Below the pieces are notes generated by a model. That model saw nothing but the letters and a program-made list of their open reading frames with translations, was not told where the DNA came from and searched no databases. This document shows positions 24,201 to 47,136 of a stretch of DNA of 64,000 nucleotides, one piece after another. Both the position numbers and the translations under genes were made by a program. Source of the stretch: Enoplosus armatus (taxonomy: Eukaryota; Chordata; Actinopteri; Centrarchiformes; Enoplosidae); assembly GCF_043641665.1 (NCBI RefSeq), contig NC_092196.1, positions 14,567,692 to 14,631,691 on the forward strand, read 5' to 3'. The first letter of the stretch is position 1, and each line of letters opens with the position of its first letter.

Positions 24201-24732
24201 CAGGCTGTAGGAGAGGAGCCAGATGAAGGTGCATATAACTAGTGCGCTTCAAACAATTGGCTCTTGGGTCTTTGTTTGAATGTGTTTATTTACCAATGCC
24301 TTTTTTTTTAATGCAGACATGTTCCCTAGTACCAAGAGGAGGCATGGCTCAGAGAAGACTCATGGACCTGCCAAGAAGAGGAAGATGTCCCCTGGTAAAC
24401 CACCAATGAAAGACAGAGAATCTAAATCACTAAGGAGAAACGGTCCAGGACGACCGCACAGAGACAAACCAGGAAAGGAATGGAAGAGGGACGGGGAGAA
24501 GCCGTTTGGAAAGAAAATGAAGTCTGGGGGAAAGACATTCGGAGCAAAGAAAGCTGGTGACAGGGAGAAGACATTCGGGGGGAGGAAGAAATTTGAGGGG
24601 AACAAAACATTTGGTGGAAAGAAAAATAAAGACAAATCATTCAAACCTAAAGGCCAGAAAGGAAAGCCGGGCTTCAAGAGGAAGAGTGCCGGTGCAAAGC
24701 AAGGCTTCAAACAGAGGAAGGGAAAAGGCTGA
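21286..24732 (+). CDS. ppan: ppan (Peter Pan / SSF1), Brix-domain ribosome assembly factor (533 aa)
   Basis: PPAN is a nucleolar factor required for large-subunit pre-rRNA processing. Twelve coding exons: 21286-21300, 21609-21779, 21997-22098, 22214-22264, 22450-22620, 22833-22909, 23151-23258, 23374-23497, 23583-23661, 23854-23983, 24071-24228, 24317-24732; frame stays open and all borders are GT-AG. The start MGKSKTKNQKKSRANANHV is followed by the Brix domain (about residues 30-290), with GQLILDMRRVMEPYTAESLK and FMIFTKTPSSINMRLARLPK. An acidic/basic charged stretch follows (exons 10-11). The last exon is a very basic tail with repeated KTFG and KPFG units. Human PPAN has 473 residues, so the tail is longer here. 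Four introns carry C/D snoRNA candidates. p2ry11 follows in the same orientation, as in mammals. Confidence 0.93.
22314..22384 (+). ncRNA. Box C/D snoRNA, SNORD105-like, ppan intron 4 (predicted 18S Um799)
   Basis: C box ATGATGA at 22322-22328, C'-like GTGATGT, D box CTGA at 22374-22377, and a short terminal stem GGGC/GCCC. The 16 bases TTTTCAAAGTAAACGC, one base upstream of box D, are exactly antisense to 18S rRNA GCGUUUACUUUGAAAA. The fifth base before box D is A and faces the first U of GCGUUU, human U799. SNORD105 lies in a PPAN intron in human and is assigned to Um799. Confidence 0.8.
22682..22754 (+). ncRNA. Box C/D snoRNA, SNORD105-related, ppan intron 5 (predicted 18S Cm797)
   Basis: C box ATGATGA at 22687-22693 and D box CTGA at 22746-22749. 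The 13-base guide AAAGTAAACGCTT is antisense to 18S AAGCGUUUACUUU and sits one base from box D. Relative to introns 4 and 6 the guide is shifted by two bases, so the fifth base before box D is G and faces the C of GCGUUU, human C797. The terminal stem is weak, which lowers confidence slightly. Confidence 0.68.
22997..23069 (+). ncRNA. Box C/D snoRNA, SNORD105-like, ppan intron 6 (predicted 18S Um799)
   Basis: C box ATGATGA at 23005-23011, C'-like AGTGATGT, D box CTGA at 23059-23062, and a terminal stem GCTCA/TGAGC. The guide TTCAAAGTAAACGC (14 bases) is antisense to 18S rRNA and lies one base from box D. The guide-to-D segment is nearly identical to the intron 4 copy, so the two are recent or conserved paralogues with the same predicted target, U799. 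Confidence 0.82.
23704..23777 (+). ncRNA. Box C/D snoRNA, SNORD105-related, ppan intron 9 (predicted 18S Cm797)
   Basis: C box TTGATGA at 23712-23718 (first base T instead of the usual purine), C'-like CTATGATT, and D box CTGA at 23767-23770. The terminal stem AGGTGTA/TACATCT is the best of the four (7 pairs, one G-U). The guide AAAGTAAACGCTT is antisense to 18S rRNA. The fifth base before box D is G, facing C797, as in the intron 5 copy. Confidence 0.75.
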
Positions 24733-24888
24733 ACTCGGCCTCCTCTCTCTGGACCTGGACGTTGAATGTGTTATTACGCTGGAGCACCAGATGGCAGCAA
24801 GCATCCATTTGCCATCAATACGCCAGCAGAGACTGACAGTTGCTTGTGAGACTTTTTGTTGCTGAAAATCAGCAGATGGACAGCAGAG

Positions 24889-24894
24889 AATAAA
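24889..24894 (+). terminator. Polyadenylation signal of ppan
   Basis: AATAAA about 155 bases after the ppan stop codon, followed by a T/G-rich stretch (TTGTTGTTG). Confidence 0.7.
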
Positions 24895-26308
24895 AGTGCT
24901 ATCTTTTCACACTGTATGAATTGTTGTTGAAAATGTACTTTTTCAGTAAATGAATGAATTTGCCTACTCAGTGGACGGTTTTATTCTTGTCAGGGAGTCG
25001 GGCAGCCAGTTTCTTGGGATTCATGAGAAAATTTCAGTTTTTTTTTCCTTTATTCCCAGAACAACTTTATTTTCTGAAAGACGTTTATATGTAATTTAAC
25101 AACAAATAAGCTGTGTGGTTTTCTGAAGTTCAGAGATAATTTGTTTGTTCTTTTAATGGAAACTTCTTGTCAAACCCAAATCTGTATTTAAAATCCATTT
25201 GAGCGATACATTAATGGGATGTCAACATGTCCTTTCATAAGCTGATCAGAAAAGAAGACTTCAGGCACTTGTCCTTGGAATTTAAAGAATGTGCCTGACA
25301 GGTATGATATTTAGGAGCCTCCTCAGCCCAAAACACTGATTTAACCACACCCAAGCCTTTTCATTTTCACTTGCTGATGCTCCCGAGAGGTTCTCCACCG
25401 GCGTCTTCATGGGAGGGCTGAGTCGTAAGTAGCGATAAGAAATATCTCAAGGTTGATTGTGTGACAGTATTGAATATAATTAATACAGAGAGACACCTGG
25501 TTTCTGTATTTTCTTAGATACTAAAATGCTGATAAAGTACAGTTTAGAAAGTTGTAGGGAAATGAAATGTCAGGTAATATAAAGCATTTTCTCTGATCTT
25601 ATTTAAATATGATGCAGAGTGAGTGGTCACCTAAAGAACATCTACAATGGCAGGTCTAATCTAAAATTATAGCCTGTAACAAAAATTATGGATTTTGAAT
25701 ACATTTTGAGTAAAAACCTGTCTCATATTTGCTTCAGCAACATCATGGGCAGAGACGCAAACATTAGAAAGACATGAGTTTGGAGGGGAAATGGCACAAA
25801 GCCGGAAGTTCAAAGGAAGTGAGCAACAAATAAAAATATCTTGTATGTGGTTTCTCTGTCTCGCTGTCCAATTTGCATAAATCTAAAAATATGAGGAACA
25901 GTGAAACAAGATATCTGTTTAAAATTTAATGTTTGAAGGTTTGTATTTTAATAACCATCATACTCAAGGTCCTTGTGTAAATATGGAGTAGAACATCAGG
26001 AAACCACAGCATCACCAGCTGTTTCTGACACTTTGTTTTAGAGATAAAGAGGCTTTCACTGCTCTAAAGTGTGAGACAGTTCGGTCTGATGAGCTGCATT
26101 TCTATGACTAACAAGAAACTGTGGCTCTTTGTCACCCATTTGCTTTGCAAAGGCACTGCATTGGAGTCAACAGAGTTTTGCTTCTTCAAATTGCGAAATG
26201 TTGGCTGAATGTTAGAGGAAGTGACAGTTTGTATAAATCCTCCCCGTCTCACTCACGTTTGTCAGCTAAAGATAATTATGATAGTTGGGGGGGCTCTCAT
26301 ACTTTCTT
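24895..26308. other. Spacer between ppan and p2ry11
   Basis: About 1.4 kb without a supported coding exon. A possible interferon-response-like element (GAAAATGAAA on minus) lies at 25359-25370. A donor-like GTAAGT follows at about 25425, so an upstream non-coding p2ry11 exon is possible. Nothing else is recognisable. Confidence 0.4.
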
Positions 26309-26381
26309 TATATACCACATAGGAAATGAGCTCGAGTGATAAGCTACTTCACAGTACAGACGCACAGCAAATTGCCTCTCG
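26309..26381 (+). promoter_or_regulatory. p2ry11 TATA box and 5' non-coding exon
   Basis: TATATA at 26309-26314 sits about 30 bases before a short exon that ends CTCTCG|GTAAGT at 26381. The matching acceptor TTTACAG ends at 26617, 63 bases before the p2ry11 ATG. This gives a simple two-exon gene whose whole coding region is in exon 2. Confidence 0.55.
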
Positions 26382-26680
26382 GTAAGTGGAAGTTAACATT
26401 TTAATCATGTCTCTTATTAAATGTAGTCTGTTTTTAAAATTTAAACATTTAACATTGTATTCTGTGTTGATTATCTAAAAAAAAAACAATGCTCTCTCTG
26501 AATGGGTTTCGTAACTTCCCATACTTAAGAAATCAAATATGAACTGTACTTAATATGAATATGAAATATGAATGTGACATAATGGAATTTTATGAATTAA
26601 CATACTTCACTTTACAGACATTGCACAGCACAAACTGTGACAGCAGCTCAATAACAAAATAACCTTCAGCTGAAAGCAAG

Positions 26681-27619
26681 ATGAAGCAGGATTTCTCCGC
26701 CTGTGAGAAGTTTCAAATAGCCCTGCTGCCCTCGGTGTACGGGGTTGAGTTCACCGTGGCTCTGGCAGGAAACCTGTTCGCCCTGTGGCTCCTGGTGGTC
26801 AGAGAGAGAAAGAACTGGCACACTGGTGTTGTCCTGTCGTGTAACCTGGCAATCAGCGACCTGCTGTACGTCCTGACGCTGCCTTTGCTGATTGTCTACT
26901 ACTCACTGGAGAAACACTGGATGTTTGGTGACGCTGTGTGTAAAATCGAGAGGTTTCTTTTCACCTGCAACCTCTATGTGAGCATCTTCTTCATCATGGC
27001 GATAAGTGTGAACCGATGCGTGGCCCTCGTGTGGCCCTTCTTCACCCGATCCCACGTAGAGCCTGCCCACGCCAAGGCCATCAGTGTCATCATCTGGATC
27101 GTTGTAGTAGTCATTTCCTGCCCTGTGTGGAAGTTTGCCTCCATTTGCCGTAATGCGCACAATAACAACACTCAGTGTGTGTCCTTCTGTGAAGAGAATC
27201 TGGGGGATGAAAAGCCTCACTTGACGTACAGAATGTTTCTTGCTGTGTTTGGGTGTTTTGTTCCCTTCCTGGTTACTTTAACTTCTTACTGTGTAGTGAT
27301 TCAGGTGGTGTGGAAAAACGTCAGTATAACCACACTGGAGAAACGCAAGATAGCCCTGTTGGTCACGTCAGTTGTTGTGCTGTATGCCATTTCCTTTGTG
27401 CCTTACCATATATTTCAGAACTATCACTTGTATCTGAAAATCTGGTATCCCAACAACTCTTACTGTGGGGTCTACAGGGCGTACCAAGTGTCCAAGGGAC
27501 TGGCAACTCTGAACATGTGTATCCATCCAATCCTTTACATGGCTGTGTTTGACAGTATAAGAGTAGCTTGCTGTGGGAAGAGCCGAGAGGAGGACAACCG
27601 GGGAGTGGTGAGGAGGTAG
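26681..27619 (+). CDS. p2ry11: p2ry11, P2Y-type nucleotide GPCR (312 aa)
   Basis: A seven-helix rhodopsin-family receptor for extracellular nucleotides at the plasma membrane; mammalian P2Y11 is an ATP receptor coupling to Gq and Gs. The coding region is a single exon. The closest features to P2Y11 are KIERFLFTCNL at TM3, WPFFTRSHVEP in intracellular loop 2, FVPYHIFQ in TM6 and HPILYMAVF in TM7. The disulphide cysteines (CKIERF and the extracellular loop 2 cysteines) are present. The DRY motif is replaced by NRC (human P2Y11 has NRY), and NPxxY by HPILY, as in P2Y11. A basic tail follows TM7. The gene sits between ppan and eif3g exactly as in mammals, which supports orthology. Confidence 0.9.
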   Translation: MKQDFSACEKFQIALLPSVYGVEFTVALAGNLFALWLLVVRERKNWHTGVVLSCNLAISDLLYVLTLPLLIVYYSLEKHWMFGDAVCKIERFLFTCNLYVSIFFIMAISVNRCVALVWPFFTRSHVEPAHAKAISVIIWIVVVVISCPVWKFASICRNAHNNNTQCVSFCEENLGDEKPHLTYRMFLAVFGCFVPFLVTLTSYCVVIQVVWKNVSITTLEKRKIALLVTSVVVLYAISFVPYHIFQNYHLYLKIWYPNNSYCGVYRAYQVSKGLATLNMCIHPILYMAVFDSIRVACCGKSREEDNRGVVRR

Positions 27620-27768
27620 AGCTGCTCCTTGCATCATTATTTCATGCTGTAAAACTTGAGCAAATATATGGGAGAGCTTGCTCTAATTTCTTGACTTGAC
27701 TTAACTTGACTGTTTTTTGTTATTGCTGAATGTTATTGTTCTACTAACTTTGAAAAATAACCATTTGT

Positions 27769-27774
27769 AATAAA
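27769..27774 (+). terminator. Polyadenylation signal of p2ry11
   Basis: AATAAA about 150 bases past the stop codon, followed by a T/G-rich stretch. Confidence 0.65.
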
Positions 27775-28263
27775 GATTTCTTTGTTGCTGTAATGTGCCT
27801 AATTTGATTTTTAAATGCCTTTGATTATCACCCTTTTGATTAACTACCAGTCTGGTTTCAGCTTCCAGTTTTGCTTCACTGCTGAGAATAATTTAACAAT
27901 GAGGATTTTGTCACAAACATAATTATATCTTATAAAAGTAATAAAAGTGGCATCACTTCGCCTGAAAATCTGTTAAGAGATTCAAGCCAGTTCTCCCTGA
28001 GGAAGTGCTTTCCCACATTATAAATGAAGCCATGTTGGCTTGTGACCTCCTAATCACAGAATATGTGAATGTGAAACATTGAAGCTCTACATTGTCGGAC
28101 ATTTTCATCATAATATAAAGCGAAATTTTCATATATGATTACACGTTATTTTCACCCTCCCACCAGTAAAACTTAGTTTGAAAACAATGATAAAAACAGA
28201 ATCACTCTTATTTTGAAACCAACAGTTAAACAAACGTGGTACTTTTATTGCGAAGTTAAAGTC
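27775..28263. other. Spacer between p2ry11 and eif3g
   Basis: About 490 bp of AT-rich sequence with no gene visible. The eif3g promoter begins at its right end. Confidence 0.55.
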
Positions 28264-28336
28264 CCGGAAGTGTGCGTAGTGGCGGTTCGGCTCAGCTCGC
28301 CCTCTTTGCTTTCCTGAAGCTAAGCTAGCTAAGAGG
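28264..28336 (+). promoter_or_regulatory. eif3g promoter and 5' UTR with ETS site
   Basis: CCGGAAGT at 28264-28271 is a consensus ETS/GABP site. It is followed by CpG-bearing sequence up to the eif3g ATG at 28337. This is the usual layout of a TATA-less housekeeping promoter. Confidence 0.5.
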
Positions 28337-31300
28337 ATGCCGTCGATTGAATACGACGAGTGAGTGTTATTATATAAACATTTAAACATGTCTGCATGTA
28401 TTTCAGATATTTCATCGATCTAATATTGCCCATCAATTTCTCCCTTCCAGTTCAAAGCCCAGCTGGGCAGACCAAGTCGAGGAAGAAGGCGATGAAGGTA
28501 AAGAGCTAGTTAACGTAGTTAGCTAATGCTAGCACATCACTCGTAGGCTGGTGCCCGGAGGAGGAGGCCAGCTAGGCGGCTTCTACTTCCACGTGGTTGT
28601 CGGGCGTAATGCGCGAGCTAGAAAATATACTTAGCTGTGAGTTTTTGGATATATAGTCTTCTTAAGGCCGCAAGTCATATGTTGAGTGACTGACATGAAT
28701 TGACGGTTTCTGGATGAAATATGTTCTCGAGATATGCTGTGGCCTGTGTATAGTGACGTAGCCAGTGTCATTCACCACAACGTTAAGATAGCTAAAAGTT
28801 AGCAAGTTTAGCATTAGCAAGTTATCTATCAATCGTACTGGCTTTAGTTAGACTTAAACGTAATATATGGCTAATATGGCTAAGTAAAAGTCGCGTGTCC
28901 TTCTAAATGTGCACATTTTCATTTGGGTGTCCTGGACCAACTCAAACTGGAGATGTGGTCATGAGATGAGAAATTGTGGGTCTGCTCCATTGACAGTGTT
29001 GACAGCATAGAATAGTAAAGTGTTGATGGCCAAATTAATGTATATCTACTTTCTTTATTAGTATTTAAACATGAAAATTGCTCTTAGTTGTAAAGGCTTA
29101 TTAAGTGCTATCTTAGTCGCTATTAACATTTTTTAACAAACATTCTCTGAGGCTTTTTGTTCAGTTTATATCGGACCAACACAATCAACAGCCTCCAAGA
29201 AGAGGGCAGGAAAAATGCTTTCTTTGTTTCATGAAGCCTAACTTGACTTCATATTCTTTTGTCAGGAACACTACCATCGCCAAAGGAAACCATCAAAGGA
29301 AATATAAAAACTATCACCGAATACAAAATAGATGACGATGGAAAGAAGTTCAAGGTAATTTGAGTTTTATTAATCTATATATGTTGCATCTGTTAATATT
29401 GTTCACTGTGCTGGTTTGTATACTGCTGCATTTCATGGGTGTTGCTCCTGTGGGTGCTCTTATAAGGGTTAGACATTATCTTGCATTTGAGTGTAAATCT
29501 ACCTGTGCTACGAGACCAACATTGTGGTATGGATGCATTTCAAACATCAGGACTCTAGTAGTAAATTTCATTAAACGGCATGCAGATTTTTCTTTTTTCT
29601 TTGTTGATATACGTTCTTCAAGATATCTTAGACTACAAACCTTTATCATTTCGTCCATTCATTGGTCTGTATATCACAGGTTCTCTGCCACTCTTGAAAT
29701 ATATTTTAGTTGATAACCATAACCATAACCATCACTTACAAACAACTCTCTCAGCTTCAGCACTCACTTGAGCTTTAAATCAACCGTGTGCTTAATGGCA
29801 TTTCTACATATTAATTAGTACCACAGTAGTTTGTAAGTGCCATAAATGTTTTGGCATTTTGACAACAGTAAGTAAAACATTTTGCTCCTGTGAAGTAAAA
29901 GTGCCTCCTCTTTTTGTCCTCTAGATTGTGCGGACCTTCAAGATCGAGACAAGAAAAGCCTCAAAGGCTGTTGCCAGGAGAAAGGTCTGCTTTTAAATAG
30001 AATCTAGTTGAAGCTGCATTCACGATGCGTAAAGTCAGGTGTCATGTGTTATATTGTTTTCTCATTTCAGAACTGGAAGAAATTTGGCAACTCTGAGTTT
30101 GACGCACCAGGTCCTAATGTTGCCACCACCACAGTCAGTGACGATGTTTTCATGACTTTCATTTCCAGCAAAGAGGTGAGCATCCATTGTTAGCTTTAAC
30201 AGTTTGTGCTGCTGCTCCCTGATGTGTAGCACTGTGGTATTGGTTTGTAATTTACTTGGTTTAGCTTGTTACTGAATACCTCCATCTTACCTCTTGCAGG
30301 ACTTGAATGCCCAAGACCAGGATGAGGATCCCATGAACAAACTGAAAGGACAGAAGATTGTGTCTTGTCGTATTTGCAAAGGCGACCATTGGACCACCCG
30401 CTGTCCGTACAAGGACACTCTGGGGCCCATGCAGAAGGAGCTGGCTGAACAGCTTGGGCTTTCCACTGGAGACAAGGATAAGCCTGCTGGCTCTGGTACC
30501 ATCAGACTATTCATATTATTTTGATTTGTTTTTTTGTGATCAACTGTTAGACTTGGTGGTTGGCTTATTATGACTAATTAGTTATGACTAATGTGGCCTG
30601 TTTTCCTTTTCTTTCACCAGCGGAACCAGAGCCTGTACAGCCTGCCCAGAGCAAGACTGGGAAGTATGTGCCCCCGAGCCTGAGAGATGGAGGGACGCGT
30701 AGAGGGGAGTCCATGCAGCCGAATCGCCGAGGTGGGTGTAAGTAGATTTTTTTTTTTATCTCTATTCACCCATTCTTTACTTGAGTCATTGTACAACTGC
30801 AAGAGCATTGCTCAGTATAAACAGTTCCTGTTTTCACCTGACAGCTGATGACAATGCCACTATTCGTGTGACCAATCTGTCTGAGGACACCCGTGAGACC
30901 GACCTGCAGGAGCTCTTCAGACCATTTGGCTCCATCTCGAGGATCTATCTGGCCAAGGACAAGAACACTGGACAGTCAAAGGTCAGTGCTCATCTTGAGA
31001 ATACAAAAAAATGCACCGTTTCAATGTTTGAGGCATTAAAAAATGTGAAGGAAACCAAGTAGGGAGGAATTATTAAAGCAGTTTATATATTATAGACTTC
31101 ATTTGTAATTGTAAGTGCAACACAGTGTACGTGGTATATTGACTGGACAATGGCCAGAAGCACAGCATGGTCCAGTTGTCTCATCCATCAACTGCTTATT
31201 TTGTTTCCTGCAGGGATTTGCATTTATTAGTTTCCACCGTCGGGAGGATGCAGCCAGAGCCATCGCAGGAGTGTCAGGATTTGGATATGATCACCTTATT

Positions 31301-31419
31301 CTCAATGTTGAATGGGCCAAGTAAGTGACAGTCAGTTTTGTCAATTAAGTGTTAAATGCGGTTGGCAGCAAGAATAAATAACATGCTTTAACTCTCTTTG
31401 CAGACCATCAAACAACTGA
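28337..31419 (+). CDS. eif3g: eif3g, translation initiation factor 3 subunit G (296 aa)
   Basis: eIF3g is a subunit of the eIF3 complex on the 40S ribosome, active in scanning and reinitiation in the cytoplasm. Ten coding exons: 28337-28359, 28451-28497, 29266-29354, 29925-29984, 30071-30175, 30300-30495, 30621-30731, 30845-30981, 31214-31320, 31404-31419. The start [20 protein letters not shown] is family-typical. A CCHC zinc knuckle ([13 protein letters not shown]) spans residues 131-143. The C-terminal RRM (about 214-290) has RNP2 IRVTNL and RNP1 GFAFISFH. The protein ends EWAKPSNN. Human eIF3g has 320 residues. It runs convergently towards dnmt1, as in human. Confidence 0.95.
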
Positions 31420-31486
31420 GGAATCCATCAGAATTTATGCAAGGATGATGCCAGATTTTATTGTGGTAAAATATGGCTGTTACCTA

Positions 31487-31492
31487 AATAAA
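31487..31492 (+). terminator. Polyadenylation signal of eif3g
   Basis: AATAAA 68 bases after the stop codon, followed by a GTTGTTGTC-type downstream element. Confidence 0.75.
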
Positions 31493-32251
31493 AAGAATCA
31501 ATGTTTCAATATGCTTGTTGTTGTCCTCTTTGCATAGCTTTTACATTTCCAGGCAACTTTTATTCTGACTGAACCTTCAGTTATATATTTTTTAATCTAC
31601 AGTCATTGACTTGACACTAGACTTGTAACATCTTGAACAGATGGCAATAGAGCACTTCATATACAGTAAATATAGGAAGGTCACATTAAATTCTTATCAC
31701 TGAAGCCATACTTGGAGAAAGACAGGGGTGTGCTAGTTTTCATGAGCGCTAATGCACCTTATTCACCTGTGTATTTTCTTTGTACTCAACCGCACACAGT
31801 ACCAGAGATTAAACCTTTTTGCATTTCTCATGTTTCCAGGATGCAAATATCTTCTAAAGCTTTGGGTGAGTTCAGAGTAATTGGTATCATACTGATTACA
31901 TTTGTTTCAGACCTTTTTGGCTAAACCTGTGACTAATGAGAAATCACAGATGCAAAAGTGTAAATCCATTATTAGCAACATTTCCCACAAGTAATAATAC
32001 AAGCGGAGATATTAAGTAGCTACATTGGTAGACAGCAAAGTCTCTTGTTGAACATGTATGTCATTCCTAGGTTATGTAGCAGTTCCCCAAATCAAAAGTG
32101 GCTAAAAAAAATCTGGACATGAGGTTCTAGGTGAACATGGCTGAAATTATTTTTCTTGACCGTTAAATACCATTACTGGCTTTACCAAGCTCACTTCCTG
32201 CTGTGTTAATTAAAAAAAACAAAACACACAAATGATCCATTTCATAAGAGC
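31493..32251. other. Spacer between convergent eif3g and dnmt1
   Basis: About 760 bp between two tail-to-tail genes. AT-rich; no exon, RNA gene or repeat identified. Confidence 0.6.
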
Positions 32252-32257
32252 TTTATT
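32252..32257 (-). terminator. Polyadenylation signal of dnmt1
   Basis: AATAAA on the minus strand about 240 bases beyond the dnmt1 stop codon. Confidence 0.65.
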
Positions 32258-32492
32258 TGAAACATTACACATATAAAAACTACATACAATTTTCCCACAT
32301 TGGATGAACATATCCCAACAACATGATTAAAAGCACATTTAAAACATAAAACATGGAATGGCACTGCACAGAATGTCCATGGGGGCCACTTAGTGACACG
32401 GTTGAAAGCCAGCTTATTTAAAAGAAAGGATTGCCCGACACACAAGCATCAGGATTTGTGGAACAGATTCTTGTTGGGAAGGGAACCAGGGA

Positions 32493-45359
<12,867 letters not shown>

Positions 45360-45532
45360 GGTAAACAGCTAGCTAAACGTATAAGACAAAGGAGATAAAA
45401 AATCGCTTTAAAATCCGTTAAAACAATGCTTAAACCCGCCGTTGGCAACTGCAGCGCGGCTCCACAGCGACTGTCTGTCGTGCGCTGTTTCTTGCAATGG
45501 AAGCTATAAGCAATTCGGGCGCGCGGGCCGTC

Positions 45533-45546
45533 TTTTCGCGCGGAAA
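45533..45546 (-). promoter_or_regulatory. E2F-type site in the dnmt1 promoter
   Basis: TTTTCGCGCGGAAA is an almost perfect palindromic E2F site. It lies about 175 bases upstream of the dnmt1 start codon, in a GC-rich block (GGGCGCGCGGGCC next to it). E2F control of DNMT1 in S phase is established in mammals. Confidence 0.6.
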
Positions 45547-47130
45547 CCCGGGTGTTGTGGACTGTACCACTACAGTGATGTATGGGTAAAACACTTTCTA
45601 TGTGGAACGTAATATTTCCCTGCTAAGTGCATCGTTTAAATGCGAAACACATTTTCGTACAATACATGGTATAGAAAACACAATTATGATGGTATGTGGT
45701 TGTATTCTAAAAAATATAATTTTCTTGAAATGAACAACTAACTGGTTCTACCCCTACTGTTTGCCAGATGTTGTAGACAACTGACCAAGCGGAAGCAATC
45801 TGAACGTTGTTTACTAATGAGCAATATTAGCAATACATTTCTTCAATTGAGATGGTATGTATCTGTACTTCTGAATGAACACATTGAGTAGATGACATTG
45901 TGCATGTAGTGAATAATACAGTAGTTGTGTTAGTGCAGGGTAATAACTGTAGATGACTCACTTTCCTGTGTTAATGTATGTTTTACGTTATGATTACGAT
46001 CCTGACTGGGTGTCTCTTTGTCTCTTCCTAGTATATGTAGATATAGATACATATTTGAGAGACTTCTATGATTTTATTTGGTAGACTTGTTATATTGAAA
46101 ATAGAGAAAACATCCTTCAAATAGGGATAGCAATATGCCTATTTTACCACAAGGTGGCACTATGTCATTGAAAATAGGAGTCTGTGGTTTTTTCAGATTG
46201 TCAAATCATGGCGGTGAATCTTCTCACTTTCATAGTGTCCATGCAAATTTAACCTGACCACATTTACAGTCAGTTTACTTACATACGTTCAATCATAGAC
46301 CTATATTTATTGAGCAGTTATCAATTTTCGTTACCAAGGCAGTTTAGTGTGTGTGTACTATATTTACATAATCTAATGAAGAAGAATGAAGAATGGAGAA
46401 GTGTGTTGTTTTTTGTCCATGCTTAGTTTTTTGGTATAGATTGTTAAGTATTCCAAACTGTTTTATTTTGCAGGGACAAACCAACATCAGTCTTGTGTGC
46501 TGACTTAAATGTTTTTGTGTATACAACTTCACCTACAGGTTTCTGAGTCTGATGTCATATCCTGCAGGGCACTGGAAAGACTTGGCAGACTTCCCAGCAG
46601 TGCAGCCTCCTGGGGCTGATTCAGCCAATGTTCCCACCCAGGAATCCTGGACGTCTGACAGGAAACAGGCCTAACTCTCCCAAGGCCACTATAAGTCAGC
46701 CTCTCCCTTCACCCCAAGTCTCCCCCTTACCCGAAAACCTCTCCGGGGACCTTTCTTTATGCTTCTCTCAGACAAACTATCTTACAAATACACATTCTTC
46801 TTCACCACACCCCATTCTCACCCTCCCTGCCCTCTGCCCAGCTTCCCATTATAGCCTTCAAGCAATTGAACAATTTTATTAGGCAAGAGAGCCATGATTA
46901 ATGGCCAAGCAGCATTTGCATGCACAATTTCGGGCTTTCATGTTGAAGCTAGTGTTTTTCTGACCTTGTCAGAGCATGTTTGGATTAAATGCTGCATTTC
47001 GAATACTTCTCAGATGTAGGTACAATAGGAAGGCATCTCAGGACCTGCAGAAAAGCCACAGCTGCGATTACATTTGTTTACAGCTCAGAATTAAACTCAA
47101 ACACACAAAATGGATTCTTTCAGTATTTCA
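45547..47130. other. Spacer between dnmt1 promoter and s1pr2 3' end
   Basis: No coding exon or RNA gene can be supported. A plus-strand Pro/Ser-rich open frame at 46628-46882 has no recognisable domain and is probably incidental. Confidence 0.55.
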
Positions 47131-47136
47131 TTTATT
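47131..47136 (-). terminator. Candidate distal polyadenylation signal of s1pr2
   Basis: AATAAA on the minus strand. If used, the s1pr2 3' UTR would be about 1.9 kb and would include the CATA microsatellite near 47288-47308. Closer signals may also be used. Confidence 0.35.

Noticed and set aside
24360..24710. 116-codon minus-strand open frame
   Set aside because: A mirror of the Lys/Gly-rich ppan last exon; low-complexity Phe/Pro/Leu sequence with no independent support.
46628..46882. Pro/Ser-rich plus-strand open frame between dnmt1 and s1pr2
   Set aside because: Composition-driven (CCC/TCC-rich DNA); no domain, no neighbouring exon. MRPL4, next to S1PR2 in human, was looked for and not found.
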